A model generated the notes under the pieces. That model was not told where the DNA came from, did no database searches, and worked only from the letters and a program-made list of their open reading frames with translations. The translations under genes and the position numbers were made by a program. This document shows positions 1 through 6,912 of a stretch of 33,076 nucleotides of DNA, piece after piece. This stretch comes from Bacteroidales bacterium (GTDB lineage Bacteria > Bacteroidota > Bacteroidia > Bacteroidales > F082), in assembly GCA_017439405.1 (NCBI GenBank), contig JAFSJF010000119.1:1-33076 (forward strand), in the 5' to 3' direction. Within the stretch, counting starts at the first letter, position 1. Each line of letters starts with the position of its first letter.

Positions 1-128
1 CCCATGGATGCTGCTTTCTTAAAGTATTTGGCTCCATCGGTGTAATTTCCTCTCTGACACATTTTATACCCATGTATCAAGAGTTGTTTTGCCTTTGTCT
101 TTTGGTCTAACGTGTCGTTTGTTTCCAT
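1..128 (-). CDS. Partial Sel1/TPR-like protein (N-terminus only)
   Basis: An ATG at 128 opens a frame of 42 codons that runs off the left edge of the window. It begins METNDTLDQKTKAKQ and continues with an amphipathic helix pair ending in GNYTDGAKYFKKAASMG, which has the spacing of a Sel1 or TPR unit (aromatic residue, Ala, then a YFKKAA-type helix). The next gene upstream ends only 37 bases away and probably begins with a similar METN start, so the two look like neighbouring genes of one transcript and may be related. Only the first repeat can be seen, so the partner and function are unknown. Confidence 0.6.
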   Translation of the reverse strand, partial: METNDTLDQKTKAKQLLIHGYKMCQRGNYTDGAKYFKKAASM

Positions 129-165
129 GATTGTTGTTTTTTATGTTTAGAAATGAACTCCTTCA

Positions 166-1008
166 CTAAAATGGATTCTCCATATCCATCTCTGGAAAAG
201 GTATTAAACCGTCTACTTCTTCCATATAAGGGATAGGATGAGATGGAAAAACATCAAAGGTAAATTCATCCTCGCCATTTCTAAGTCTTTCAGCTTTGTC
301 ATGCATTCCAGCCTTTTCGTACCATTCAGCAGCAGTGGCAAGATCTTTCTTGACACCTATTCCCTTTTGGTAGCAAAACCCGAGCTCCTCCATAGCTTCT
401 TTATGGCCTCTCTCTGCAGCCCTCTTGTACCACAAAAACGACTTTCTGTAACTACGCTTACCCAAGCTTTTGTCACTAAAACACTCTCCAAGACGGTACA
501 TCGCTACCTCTTCACCCCGCTTCGCCAGTTTTTCATACCATTTCATTGCTTCGCGGTGCATTTCTCTTTTCCGGTTATCCCAGTAGTAACATTGACACAT
601 CGACGCCAATTCCCACTGCATATCTATGTAGCCGCATTCAGCCAAAGTCTTCAGATATTCCAAAGCCTTGTCTTCATCTTTTTCCACCCCCAAACCTACA
701 TTGTATGCGACAAACAACCAATAGGTAGCATCTTGGTTGCCTTCCTCGAAAGCTGGTTGGAGCACCTTGTCGATGATGCGCTGCAAGCGTTTCTGGACTT
801 TTATGGATAACGGACGGTTAAACTGATTATAGCGATGTAGGTATTGAAGGGTCTCATCATCGGTATGCGGCCAATTCGAATTCCAGCAGTCATACAAGAA
901 TTGGATACCAGCCTCAAGTGCCGTATGGGGCTCTGCATTCGGATCACTAGGGTGATAGACAAGGGTGAAATTGCCCTCGGGGGTGATGTTGGGGTTGTTT
1001 GTTTCCAT
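166..1008 (-). CDS. Sel1-repeat protein
   Basis: A 280-residue protein if it starts at the METNNPN methionine; an in-frame start 27 bases upstream is possible, but the chosen ATG matches the METN start of the next gene. The middle and C-terminal part holds about four Sel1-like repeats, for example a GVEKDEDKALEYLKT unit, an EAMKWYEKLAKRGEE unit, a SFLWYKRAAERGHKEAM unit and a GVKKDLATAAEWYEKAG unit. Sel1 repeats form alpha-solenoid scaffolds for protein-protein contacts. No signal peptide is visible. It follows the E1-like/microprotein genes on the same strand after 72 bases, and a TATTTTTG box in that gap (minus strand) could give it its own promoter. I infer an adaptor or substrate-recognition role in the ubiquitin-like module; the sequence does not prove it. 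Confidence 0.85.
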   Translation of the reverse strand: METNNPNITPEGNFTLVYHPSDPNAEPHTALEAGIQFLYDCWNSNWPHTDDETLQYLHRYNQFNRPLSIKVQKRLQRIIDKVLQPAFEEGNQDATYWLFVAYNVGLGVEKDEDKALEYLKTLAECGYIDMQWELASMCQCYYWDNRKREMHREAMKWYEKLAKRGEEVAMYRLGECFSDKSLGKRSYRKSFLWYKRAAERGHKEAMEELGFCYQKGIGVKKDLATAAEWYEKAGMHDKAERLRNGEDEFTFDVFPSHPIPYMEEVDGLIPFPEMDMENPF

Positions 1009-1019
1009 AATATTTGCCG

Positions 1020-1027
1020 CAAAAATA
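1020..1027 (-). promoter_or_regulatory. Candidate -7 box (TATTTTTG) for the Sel1 gene
   Basis: On the minus strand TATTTTTG fits the Bacteroidota TAnnTTTG box and lies 11 bases before the ATG at 1008, which would give a very short leader. No good -33 element is seen, so this is a weak internal promoter candidate. Confidence 0.35.
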
Positions 1028-1080
1028 GATACCATCGCGAAAAGGTGGTTAATACTTTTCGGTACATTTCTTTTGCCAAC

Positions 1081-1212
1081 TCACGCAAACAATGACATGA
1101 TCAAACTGATGACAGCAATCACGCCACACACTATGGCAGCAATAGTGAAGCAGCCTGGGCCATCGCCTCCGCCAGAACCATCAAATTCTCCAGTTCTTGA
1201 ATTATAATTCAT
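1081..1212 (-). CDS. 43-aa single-pass membrane microprotein
   Basis: A 43-codon frame whose ATG overlaps the TGA stop of the E1-like gene (ATGA, 4-base overlap), which argues that it is translated by coupling. The product has a short polar N-terminus with the motif NSRTGEFDG, a Gly-rich linker (SGGGDGPG), then one hydrophobic helix of about 23 residues (CFTIAAIVCGVIAVISLIMS) reaching almost to the C-terminus. I do not recognise a family. The TGEF motif recurs in the 58-aa product encoded on the other side of the E1 gene. Likely a membrane-anchored component, tether or substrate of the E1/E2/JAB module (inference). Confidence 0.65.
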   Translation of the reverse strand: MNYNSRTGEFDGSGGGDGPGCFTIAAIVCGVIAVISLIMSLFA

Positions 1213-2402
1213 TCTAAATTGTCTCCTATATCTAAAAGAATTTCATCATCTGAGCAAATCGCACAACCTTCACGCCTGCTAATGTGGGCTCCATACCAGC
1301 GCATAATGGTAGGCATCGGACCTGCTCCTGGCAAAACATGCCAATTGGTGAACTTACGTTCCCGCCTGTTCGCCCAAAGATAGTAATTGTAAACAAGCTC
1401 ATCTTCCAAACAAGAGATACCAGATGCTTCACCTTTTGACAGTTCCACCAAAGCCAGCTTGACCATCATATTACAGATAGGCTCAATATCGGCAGAAAGT
1501 CCCACCTGAACCATCGCGTCAGCATCCTGGGCCGAAACGTAGGCGGGAATCACGCCGTTTTGCCGCGCCGAAGCTTCGTTGGTAATTTCCTCCTGAGCGA
1601 CACCAATGTTTCCTACCATGCAGCTGTAGCACGCTTGACCTGGGCGATAAACGAACACGTCGCCACCCTCGGCACGAGTAAAAGCCCTACCGAAGATGCC
1701 GATCTTCTGGAAATCGAACAGTGCCTGCGACAAGACAAAACGGCTCGGATTGTTGTCCGTGGCACAAATTACCAAATCAACATGGCTGACGATTGTCTCA
1801 AGTTCCATACGGTTTTTGCTAATGTCCAATGGATATTTGTGTATCTTTGCGTACGGGTTTTTCCCAAGTACCGCCTCCTCGATGGCATCCGTTTTCAGCC
1901 GTCCCAAATCCTTGATGAAACATGTGTGACGAGCCAAATTGTGTAATTCTACCCGGTCAAAATCCACAAAAGAGAATTCCCCTACTCCAGACTTCGACAA
2001 TTCAATGGCAATTTGGGATCCAAAACTGCCCAACCCAATGATGGCAACATGCTTGTTCTGCAAAACTCCAACCTCCAGAATCCCTTTGCTTCGGGAATAA
2101 AGGTTCTCTTTAGAAGGAATCATCTGAAAACCAACATATTGAATCCCACCATCAACCCTTAAGCCAACCTTAATGCAACCCTCATCGATGAAGACAAGCC
2201 AACGGACATCTTCAACGACATCAGTACAGAAGGCTGACTTCGAGAACTTACATCCCGAAATCTGACCAAAAGCATGAGTTAAAGGCTGGGTATGGAGATG
2301 CACAACTCCCTCTCCCTCCCATTCGTAGGCATACCCAACTAAAACATCCTCTTTGCTTTGGTCAAACGCATCCAACTCCTTTTGGGAAAGATAGACAATC
2401 AT
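1209..2402 (-). CDS. E1-like adenylating enzyme (ThiF/MoeB superfamily)
   Basis: A 397-residue protein. Residues 1-110 form a beta-rich N-terminal region I do not recognise. Residues from about 117 are a Rossmann-type ThiF/E1 adenylation domain: nucleotide loop GLGSFG at 123-128, acidic VDFDRVELHNLARH segment (D147, D149, R158), K170 and ATDN at 215-218. Two CxxC pairs (C258/C261 and C380/C383) probably bind zinc, as in MoeB and eukaryotic E1s. The family activates the C-terminus of a ubiquitin-like protein or peptide with ATP; MccB of microcin C7 is a relative acting on a short peptide. The start codon overlaps the stop of the 58-aa gene upstream (ATGA), and its own stop overlaps the next microprotein. 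With the E2-like and JAB genes it forms a full conjugation/deconjugation set. Which cysteine, if any, forms a thioester cannot be told by eye. Confidence 0.9.
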   Translation of the reverse strand: MIVYLSQKELDAFDQSKEDVLVGYAYEWEGEGVVHLHTQPLTHAFGQISGCKFSKSAFCTDVVEDVRWLVFIDEGCIKVGLRVDGGIQYVGFQMIPSKENLYSRSKGILEVGVLQNKHVAIIGLGSFGSQIAIELSKSGVGEFSFVDFDRVELHNLARHTCFIKDLGRLKTDAIEEAVLGKNPYAKIHKYPLDISKNRMELETIVSHVDLVICATDNNPSRFVLSQALFDFQKIGIFGRAFTRAEGGDVFVYRPGQACYSCMVGNIGVAQEEITNEASARQNGVIPAYVSAQDADAMVQVGLSADIEPICNMMVKLALVELSKGEASGISCLEDELVYNYYLWANRRERKFTNWHVLPGAGPMPTIMRWYGAHISRREGCAICSDDEILLDIGDNLE

Positions 2403-2575
2403 GCGAATCCGTCTTTAGTCATATCGGTTACAACCTCACCTGCGCCGTTGGTTATGCCCCAAGGAGCCTCTTCAAACTCACCTGTTGTGGGATTGAAAAC
2501 CAAATCCGTTATGGTGTTTCCGTTTTGGGTGTCCTTGACGACCTCGGCAATTTTGTTTACTTTTTCTTCGTTCAT
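2399..2575 (-). CDS. 58-aa microprotein between E2-like and E1-like genes
   Basis: A 58-codon frame starting 12 bases after the E2-like gene and ending in an ATGA overlap with the E1-like start, so it is part of the operon and probably translationally coupled. The product is acidic and polar (starts MNEEKVNKIAEVVKD), contains the motif NPTTGEFEEAPWG and ends in MTKDGFA. There is no signal peptide, membrane segment, C-terminal Gly-Gly or cysteine. It is too short for a standard beta-grasp domain. Its position makes it the leading candidate for a small substrate or modifier, or a cofactor of the E1; this is inference. The TGEF motif is shared with the 43-aa membrane microprotein. Confidence 0.65.
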   Translation of the reverse strand: MNEEKVNKIAEVVKDTQNGNTITDLVFNPTTGEFEEAPWGITNGAGEVVTDMTKDGFA

Positions 2576-2587
2576 AAGCTATTATGT

Positions 2588-3016
2588 TTAGTCTTGATGT
2601 TTCAAATAATAACCAATAGGCTCGCCTGTGCTCAAATGTGCCTCATACATTTCAAGCCACAGACGACACTTGATATAAACTTTATATAGGGAAACCCTAT
2701 TGGTCCATGAGGAAGTCCCATAATGGCAAATCTGGGTACACCCATTTTCGCTATTTAATGTATGCATAGAAGAACTAGGGGTGTCGAGTGGGTTGAGGTT
2801 ACAATCATATAACATTTTGGTTACAAACACCTTGGGAATATTCTCGGGAAACATATCCAACTCAATTTTCAAGGTATAGATATTTCCTCTGTTGGTACGG
2901 GCTGCCATTACCAGATAAGGCTTTGCCGTATTCATATCCATGAAACGATAAATGTTTGATGGTAGTTTCTCCTCCAACACTTTAATTTCAGCTTGATATC
3001 TGCTGTATTTCATCAT
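2588..3016 (-). CDS. E2 (UBC)-like conjugating protein
   Basis: A 142-residue protein whose start overlaps the JAB stop (ATGA). I call it E2-like because the core aligns by eye with ubiquitin-conjugating enzymes: strands ending in the MFPENIP element (position of the YPxxPP motif), then H85-x2-N88, the presumed active cysteine C97 in QIC97HYG, W104-T, and a helix beginning VSLYKV (108-113), as in the HPN...ICL...W...SLxxVL pattern of E2s. E2 proteins accept a ubiquitin-like protein from E1 as a thioester on this Cys. No membrane segment is present. It sits between the isopeptidase and the 58-aa gene. Remote homology judged only by pattern; the alternative is a non-catalytic UBC fold. Confidence 0.72.
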   Translation of the reverse strand: MMKYSRYQAEIKVLEEKLPSNIYRFMDMNTAKPYLVMAARTNRGNIYTLKIELDMFPENIPKVFVTKMLYDCNLNPLDTPSSSMHTLNSENGCTQICHYGTSSWTNRVSLYKVYIKCRLWLEMYEAHLSTGEPIGYYLKHQD

Positions 3017-3918
3017 AATCTATGTAGTTTATAGTATTCAATAAATGATTGTTCGGTTTCTCCTTCAATAGGTTGCCAGCCCAATCCAGATGCGCATAAG
3101 CCTTCTGTTTCATAGGTAATCAGAGGAGAACGTTCGGGGAATCCCATTGGGAACAGAATATCAGTTGTTTTCGCTTCTTCTTCGTTTTTTACAAGGATAT
3201 GAATGAGGTGGTTTTCGTCAAGTGAAACAATGCACTCCATTTCCTTATGCTGTTCTTGAACAAAATCAAGCATCTTTTTTAGCACCTTGTTATTGCTCTT
3301 CTCGTTCATCCAATAGCCTTCGGGATATTGTTGTTTCGCCACATGTACGACCGTAGATTTGTATTTCATCCCTACCAGCGCAGGAGTTTTGGTATAAGGA
3401 TGCCTCAGCATCCTTTTCAAGCGCCGGTCGATCATCCTTCGAAAAGGGCTTTCCATAGGCAGCACTTCCCATTGGGATTCTTGATAACGTGGCGTGCTTT
3501 CGATGAAATTAAAGGCATTGACAGTCGATGTCGTGTTGGTGCAGTTCCCTATACAAAGCAAGAACCACCGCAAGTGATGGCGGAGCATGTTTTCGTATAT
3601 CGTGCGGGCATCATGGCCACTGGGGTGCGCCAAGCCCAACTGATGATGGGAATGCCACTCGCCGATATGTTGTAGTCCAAATTCATGAACGAGGATTCCG
3701 CCCACTGTTTCAAGATAGTCAAGGTCTTGATTGAAGAAAGTGGGCTGATGATTGGCGTTGTCGCCTGGACCAATGGCATACAACACCACTGGGACACCAG
3801 CCGAAGTCCAATAGCCGAACAGCTGTCCGCCAGTCTCGATATGCGGATAGTCCAAAATACACCGTGAGAGATAGTCCAATTCGCTTTGATAGACAAGAAC
3901 CGTGTCGGCAGGCTTCAT
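3013..3918 (-). CDS. JAB/JAMM metalloprotease (deconjugase-like)
   Basis: I chose the ATG at 3918 (301 aa); the longer frame begins at a TTG and would overlap the gene before it. Residues about 1-130 are a JAB/MPN domain: E28 in IETGGQLFG, then H89-S-H91 in GEWHSHHQ, S100 and D103 in PSGHD. These are the zinc ligands and catalytic residues of JAMM isopeptidases, with one extra residue (x8 rather than the classical x7) between H91 and S100. The C-terminal half of about 150 residues has a beta pattern ending in ILFPMGFPERSPLITYE that recalls a UBC/RWD-like fold without the Cys motif (inference). Expected role: cleaving the modifier from targets, or maturing the modifier. It ends in an ATGA overlap with the E2-like gene. 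Confidence 0.88.
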   Translation of the reverse strand: MKPADTVLVYQSELDYLSRCILDYPHIETGGQLFGYWTSAGVPVVLYAIGPGDNANHQPTFFNQDLDYLETVGGILVHEFGLQHIGEWHSHHQLGLAHPSGHDARTIYENMLRHHLRWFLLCIGNCTNTTSTVNAFNFIESTPRYQESQWEVLPMESPFRRMIDRRLKRMLRHPYTKTPALVGMKYKSTVVHVAKQQYPEGYWMNEKSNNKVLKKMLDFVQEQHKEMECIVSLDENHLIHILVKNEEEAKTTDILFPMGFPERSPLITYETEGLCASGLGWQPIEGETEQSFIEYYKLHRL

Positions 3919-3931
3919 GATGCGTATGTTT

Positions 3932-4216
3932 TTATCTTTGGTGAGCAATGATGATTTGTCGCATTTGTATGGCCTCTGACCTCAAGAAGCCATGTATCGA
4001 AATTTGATTCCCGAAGGCATAAAATGATATGGTGGAGAAGCCGATGATGGGCGTTTCGATATGCACCGATGAGATACAACTATACGGAATGTAGGTCGAT
4101 TTGCCGCTGTAAATGAAGGGGCAACGAACCGTCACGCCGTTGTCATCGAAAATGATGGTCGGTGGAAACAGGACATTGCCTTCTGAGATTCGGGATGCGG
4201 TGAAAGTTTTGTGCAT
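3932..4216 (-). CDS. Small PH-domain-like protein
   Basis: A 94-residue protein starting directly after the TGA stop of the amidohydrolase (no intergenic base) and ending 13 bases before the JAB start. It is nearly all beta strand with a C-terminal helix (RSEAIQMRQIIIAHQR). The pattern FDDNGVTVRCPF, then STYIPYSCISSVHIETP, then FSTISFYAFGNQISI resembles bacterial PH-like domains, in which a seven-strand barrel is capped by one helix. No signal or membrane segment. A possible binding or docking module for the conjugation enzymes. Fold assignment is by pattern only. Confidence 0.6.
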   Translation of the reverse strand: MHKTFTASRISEGNVLFPPTIIFDDNGVTVRCPFIYSGKSTYIPYSCISSVHIETPIIGFSTISFYAFGNQISIHGFLRSEAIQMRQIIIAHQR

Positions 4217-4963
4217 TCAGCCAAATAGTTTTTTAAAGTTCTTGTGGGTAATCAATTCAAAATCTTCTTGACTTATTGAATCCTTCAACTTTTGTACAAG
4301 GTCGAGGTAATATATTTTCATGTCCGTATCCAGATAATAGTATTTAGGTATTGGATAATCCGTACCCCAAAGCACATGATTAGACAATTTCTCATCACAG
4401 AGTTTTACGATATTTTCAGTTGGCATAAAGGCCGTATCGCACCAAACATTTGGATATTTCTTCATCAATTCGAGGGTTTCATTAATCGGGCGTCCGTGCG
4501 CCAGTATGAAAACCACATTGGGGAAATCTGAAATAGGCTTTTCGTATAGTTTAGGATTACAACCTTCTTTCTCTCCCGTATGGATGAGCAATGGCATTTG
4601 CAAAACACTTGCCATTGACACCACCCATTTCATTTCGTGCGAATCATTTATCCAAGTCGTAGGATGCAATTGTGGATGTATTTTCAGACAACGCCAACGA
4701 ATACCCGAATCCATGAATTTATCCAATCCGCCATCTTTCAACATGGGTTGAGTAATCCACAGCACAGGCAAAAACCGACTGCCACAAATATCGGCTAACT
4801 CTTTCGTCTCGGCAATGACTTTATCATAATCACTTTCGCAAATCGTTGTGGACGAAGCCGCAAAACGCTCCACTCCCACGGAATCAAGAAAACGTTTCAA
4901 TTCCGTGGGAGAAGTGTAAAGGTCATAAAATTGGCCGAAATGAATATGGGAATCAAACAGCAT
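4217..4963 (-). CDS. Amidohydrolase-family (amidohydro_2-like) TIM-barrel hydrolase
   Basis: A 248-residue protein with the ordered metal-site signatures of the amidohydrolase superfamily: DSHIHFG at the N-terminus (H6, H8), LKIHPQLH (K94, H96), LLIHTG (H128), ILAHGRP (H156) and WGTDYPIP (D202). The length is near that of compact amidohydro_2 members. Substrate unknown; the family includes decarboxylases and hydrolases of small acids and amides. It starts 7 bases after the radical SAM gene and abuts the PH-like gene, so it belongs to the same transcript. I infer a tailoring or trimming step on the peptide product. Confidence 0.85.
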   Translation of the reverse strand: MLFDSHIHFGQFYDLYTSPTELKRFLDSVGVERFAASSTTICESDYDKVIAETKELADICGSRFLPVLWITQPMLKDGGLDKFMDSGIRWRCLKIHPQLHPTTWINDSHEMKWVVSMASVLQMPLLIHTGEKEGCNPKLYEKPISDFPNVVFILAHGRPINETLELMKKYPNVWCDTAFMPTENIVKLCDEKLSNHVLWGTDYPIPKYYYLDTDMKIYYLDLVQKLKDSISQEDFELITHKNFKKLFG

Positions 4964-4970
4964 TGCGGTG

Positions 4971-6461
4971 TTACTTCAAAAGTCCTTTTGAACGATATTC
5001 TTCTATCAATCTCTTGTTAAGGAAAGCAACCTTGCAAAAATGCTCGTTGATTTTGAACATATCACCGCCGCTTTCGTTGTAGTTGCGCACCAAGCAGCGA
5101 GCGCAATAGTCACGCGCTTCGCACTCCAAACACTGGGGGAACGAGGCTTGCGTTATCTTGCGCAATTCTTTCACCCTTGGGCTTTGTTCCCATATCTCTT
5201 TCAACGACTGCTTATACACATTGCCCAACACGTAGTTTTGCCATCCTGCACACGGATATACATCGCCATTGGCAGTAATGCAACAATTGTCGTAGCCCAC
5301 ACCACACACGGGTTGCTTCTTGTAGCGTTCCAAATCGAAAGCGATAAAGTCGCTTACGGGAGGCTTCTCTTCCACCATTTTTTTATAATCAATGTCGTGT
5401 TCAATGATGTCGCGAAGCAATTCCTCCGTCTCCTCAATGGAAATGCGGTTGGCAAGGTTGTTGGTGTCGAAGTCTGCTTGAGCCATCATAATATAGTCTG
5501 TCTGTGCCTTTATCTTCAAGCCTTTTGCATATTCCAACACTTCAGCATAACCTTTACGGTTGGCCTTCATAATGGGGCAGGAAATCTGCACAGGAATGTC
5601 GTTTTTCACCAGCAGTTCAATAGCCGCTTTTGTCTTGGCATGTGAGCCTGGCACAGTAGTGATAAAGTCATGAATTGCAGGATCCATTGAGTACAACGAA
5701 GTCTGAATTAATGACAAGTTTACTTCTTTCAAGGTGGGGATTTGTTCTTCCTTCAGCGAAATAAGGTTGGAAAGGATGGATATTTTCAAGTCCTTCTCAC
5801 GACAGTAGCGACAAATCTCCATCAAGTCTTTGTGCAGAAACGCCTCGCCGCCAGAGAGGGTGACATGCAGACCTCCCATATCGGCAAACTCGTCAAGGAT
5901 GCTTTTCACTTTCTCCAAAGGCATGTCGAAGCCTTTGTTCTTCTTGCCATTGGGAATGTAGCAGTGAATGCAACGCTCGTTGCAACGGCTGCTCAACTCA
6001 AACTGCAAGTTGGAAATAAGTGGCCTTCCTTGTATTTCTTCAAGAAAGAAATCTTGTGTGTTTTCGCTTACCTTCTCCTTTGTCTCTTGCGTGAAATCCA
6101 CGGCAAAGGTCTTGGGATTGTCCACTGCGTATGTGAAAGACTGGTCGTTGGCATCCAACTCTTCAACCGTTTCGCCTATCACAAGGAAATGGTCAGCGGC
6201 CAAATCGGTGATAAAGCCTATGAAATCTTCCCTTAGCTCATCGCGGTTTGCATTGGCATACACCTGCATCAATCGGTCGACGATGTCTTCCACATTTTGT
6301 GGCTCACGACTGATTTGTTTCAGATAATCAGCACCCGTCTCGTTATATGAACGGTCGTGTCGAGTAAGCTGATTGGTGATATATCCGTATCTGTCCGTAG
6401 TACGGATGTATGCATTTATTGATTGACGGACCTGCATAAGTTTACTACTAAATAAGAACAT
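4971..6461 (-). CDS. Radical SAM/SPASM peptide maturase with PqqD-like N-terminal domain
   Basis: A 496-residue protein. Residues about 15-100 match the PqqD-like RiPP recognition element by pattern (YGYITNQLTRHDRSYNETGADYL, then EDIVDRLMQVYAN and GFITDLAAD). The radical SAM cluster motif is C160-x3-C164-x2-C167 (CNERCIHC), followed by the glycine-rich GGLHVTLSGGE element. The C-terminal SPASM region is rich in Cys (CGVGYDNCC, YPCAGW, CLECEARDYCARC, FCKVAF) and probably holds auxiliary 4Fe-4S clusters. Such enzymes install thioether or carbon-carbon links in ribosomal peptides. The start overlaps the end of the 84-aa gene by 46 bases; a later ATG at 6437 is also possible. The precursor candidate lies upstream at 6755-6892. 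Confidence 0.93.
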   Translation of the reverse strand: MFLFSSKLMQVRQSINAYIRTTDRYGYITNQLTRHDRSYNETGADYLKQISREPQNVEDIVDRLMQVYANANRDELREDFIGFITDLAADHFLVIGETVEELDANDQSFTYAVDNPKTFAVDFTQETKEKVSENTQDFFLEEIQGRPLISNLQFELSSRCNERCIHCYIPNGKKNKGFDMPLEKVKSILDEFADMGGLHVTLSGGEAFLHKDLMEICRYCREKDLKISILSNLISLKEEQIPTLKEVNLSLIQTSLYSMDPAIHDFITTVPGSHAKTKAAIELLVKNDIPVQISCPIMKANRKGYAEVLEYAKGLKIKAQTDYIMMAQADFDTNNLANRISIEETEELLRDIIEHDIDYKKMVEEKPPVSDFIAFDLERYKKQPVCGVGYDNCCITANGDVYPCAGWQNYVLGNVYKQSLKEIWEQSPRVKELRKITQASFPQCLECEARDYCARCLVRNYNESGGDMFKINEHFCKVAFLNKRLIEEYRSKGLLK

Positions 6462-6670
6462 TCTATGGTCAACTCGTTTGATTGCCCAACGGCTTCAACG
6501 ACCTTATCTACACTACAATTCACATTAACAACATGTATCGCTTTAACTGCTTTATCTTCTATTATCAGAATGGCCATTTGTTTCATGTGCTCATCGTAAA
6601 CATTTACAGATGCATAAGGATTTAGGGGGAAGTTCCCGTCGAATTGGTTTTGCGAAATCGTGTAACTCAT
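6416..6670 (-). CDS. 84-aa protein between peptide precursor and maturase
   Basis: An 84-codon frame with a purine-rich leader (AAAAGAGAAAAA) before the ATG. It overlaps the maturase start by 46 bases in another frame. The product alternates strands and one helix (ASVNVYDEH, MAILIIEDKAVKAIHVVNV, SVDKVVEAV, LTIECSYLVVN). There is no signal peptide, no Gly-Gly end and only three cysteines. I do not recognise it. It could be a RiPP partner protein, a second substrate or a small beta-grasp-like fold; the sequence alone does not decide. The position between precursor and enzyme suggests it takes part in peptide maturation. Confidence 0.65.
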   Translation of the reverse strand: MSYTISQNQFDGNFPLNPYASVNVYDEHMKQMAILIIEDKAVKAIHVVNVNCSVDKVVEAVGQSNELTIECSYLVVNLCRSVNQ

Positions 6671-6720
6671 TTTTTCTCTTTTGATTAAACTTTACTATTG
6701 GTTTACTTACATTGCTAAAG

Positions 6721-6742
6721 GAGGAAGCCCATGGGCTTCCTC
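6721..6742 (-). terminator. 22-base perfect palindrome after the precursor gene (attenuator-like)
   Basis: The half-site GAGGAAGCCCA is followed at once by its exact reverse complement, so an RNA hairpin with a GC-rich stem can form. It lies 12 bases after the precursor stop and 50 bases before the 84-aa gene. Only a short CTTT tract follows on the minus strand, so partial termination or mRNA stabilisation is more likely than full termination, which would favour precursor over enzyme production. Confidence 0.6.
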
Positions 6743-6754
6743 GCTCTTGCTGAT

Positions 6755-6892
6755 TTACATCGTACGCTCGCAATTAATGCAAGAATACTTGCCCGTGCTA
6801 CCTTGTCCACGTTCTTGCGGAGGGCAACCAGCAGCATAAGAACCAGTAGGAAGGTTCTTTGCAATCATTTCGACTTTCTTAAACTCTTTCAT
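6755..6892 (-). CDS. Putative RiPP precursor peptide, 45 aa
   Basis: An ATG-started frame of 45 codons, the first gene of the radical SAM cluster. The N-terminus MKEFKKVEMIAKNLPTG is charged and helical, as expected for a leader. The C-terminal part has a small-residue segment SYAAGCPP, a flexible Gln/Gly/Ser stretch, and YSCINCERTM. The three cysteines are C23, C38 and C41. Cys-rich cores preceded by a short leader are typical substrates of SPASM maturases with PqqD-like domains. No Gly-Gly cleavage motif is obvious, and no dedicated peptidase/ABC transporter is seen nearby; the JAB protein or amidohydrolase could take part in processing (inference). The family name is not recalled with certainty. 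Confidence 0.75.
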   Translation of the reverse strand: MKEFKKVEMIAKNLPTGSYAAGCPPQERGQGSTGKYSCINCERTM

Positions 6893-6912
6893 TTTGTTAA
6901 GATTTTAAAACT

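Noticed and set aside
6416-6461. Frameshift joining the 84-aa protein to the maturase
   Set aside because: The maturase has its own ATG and a complete PqqD-like domain, and the 84-aa protein has a full start region; no fusion is needed to explain them.
6591-6773. 60-codon minus-strand frame over the precursor end
   Set aside because: It overlaps both the precursor and the 84-aa gene in another frame and runs through the palindrome; no start site support.
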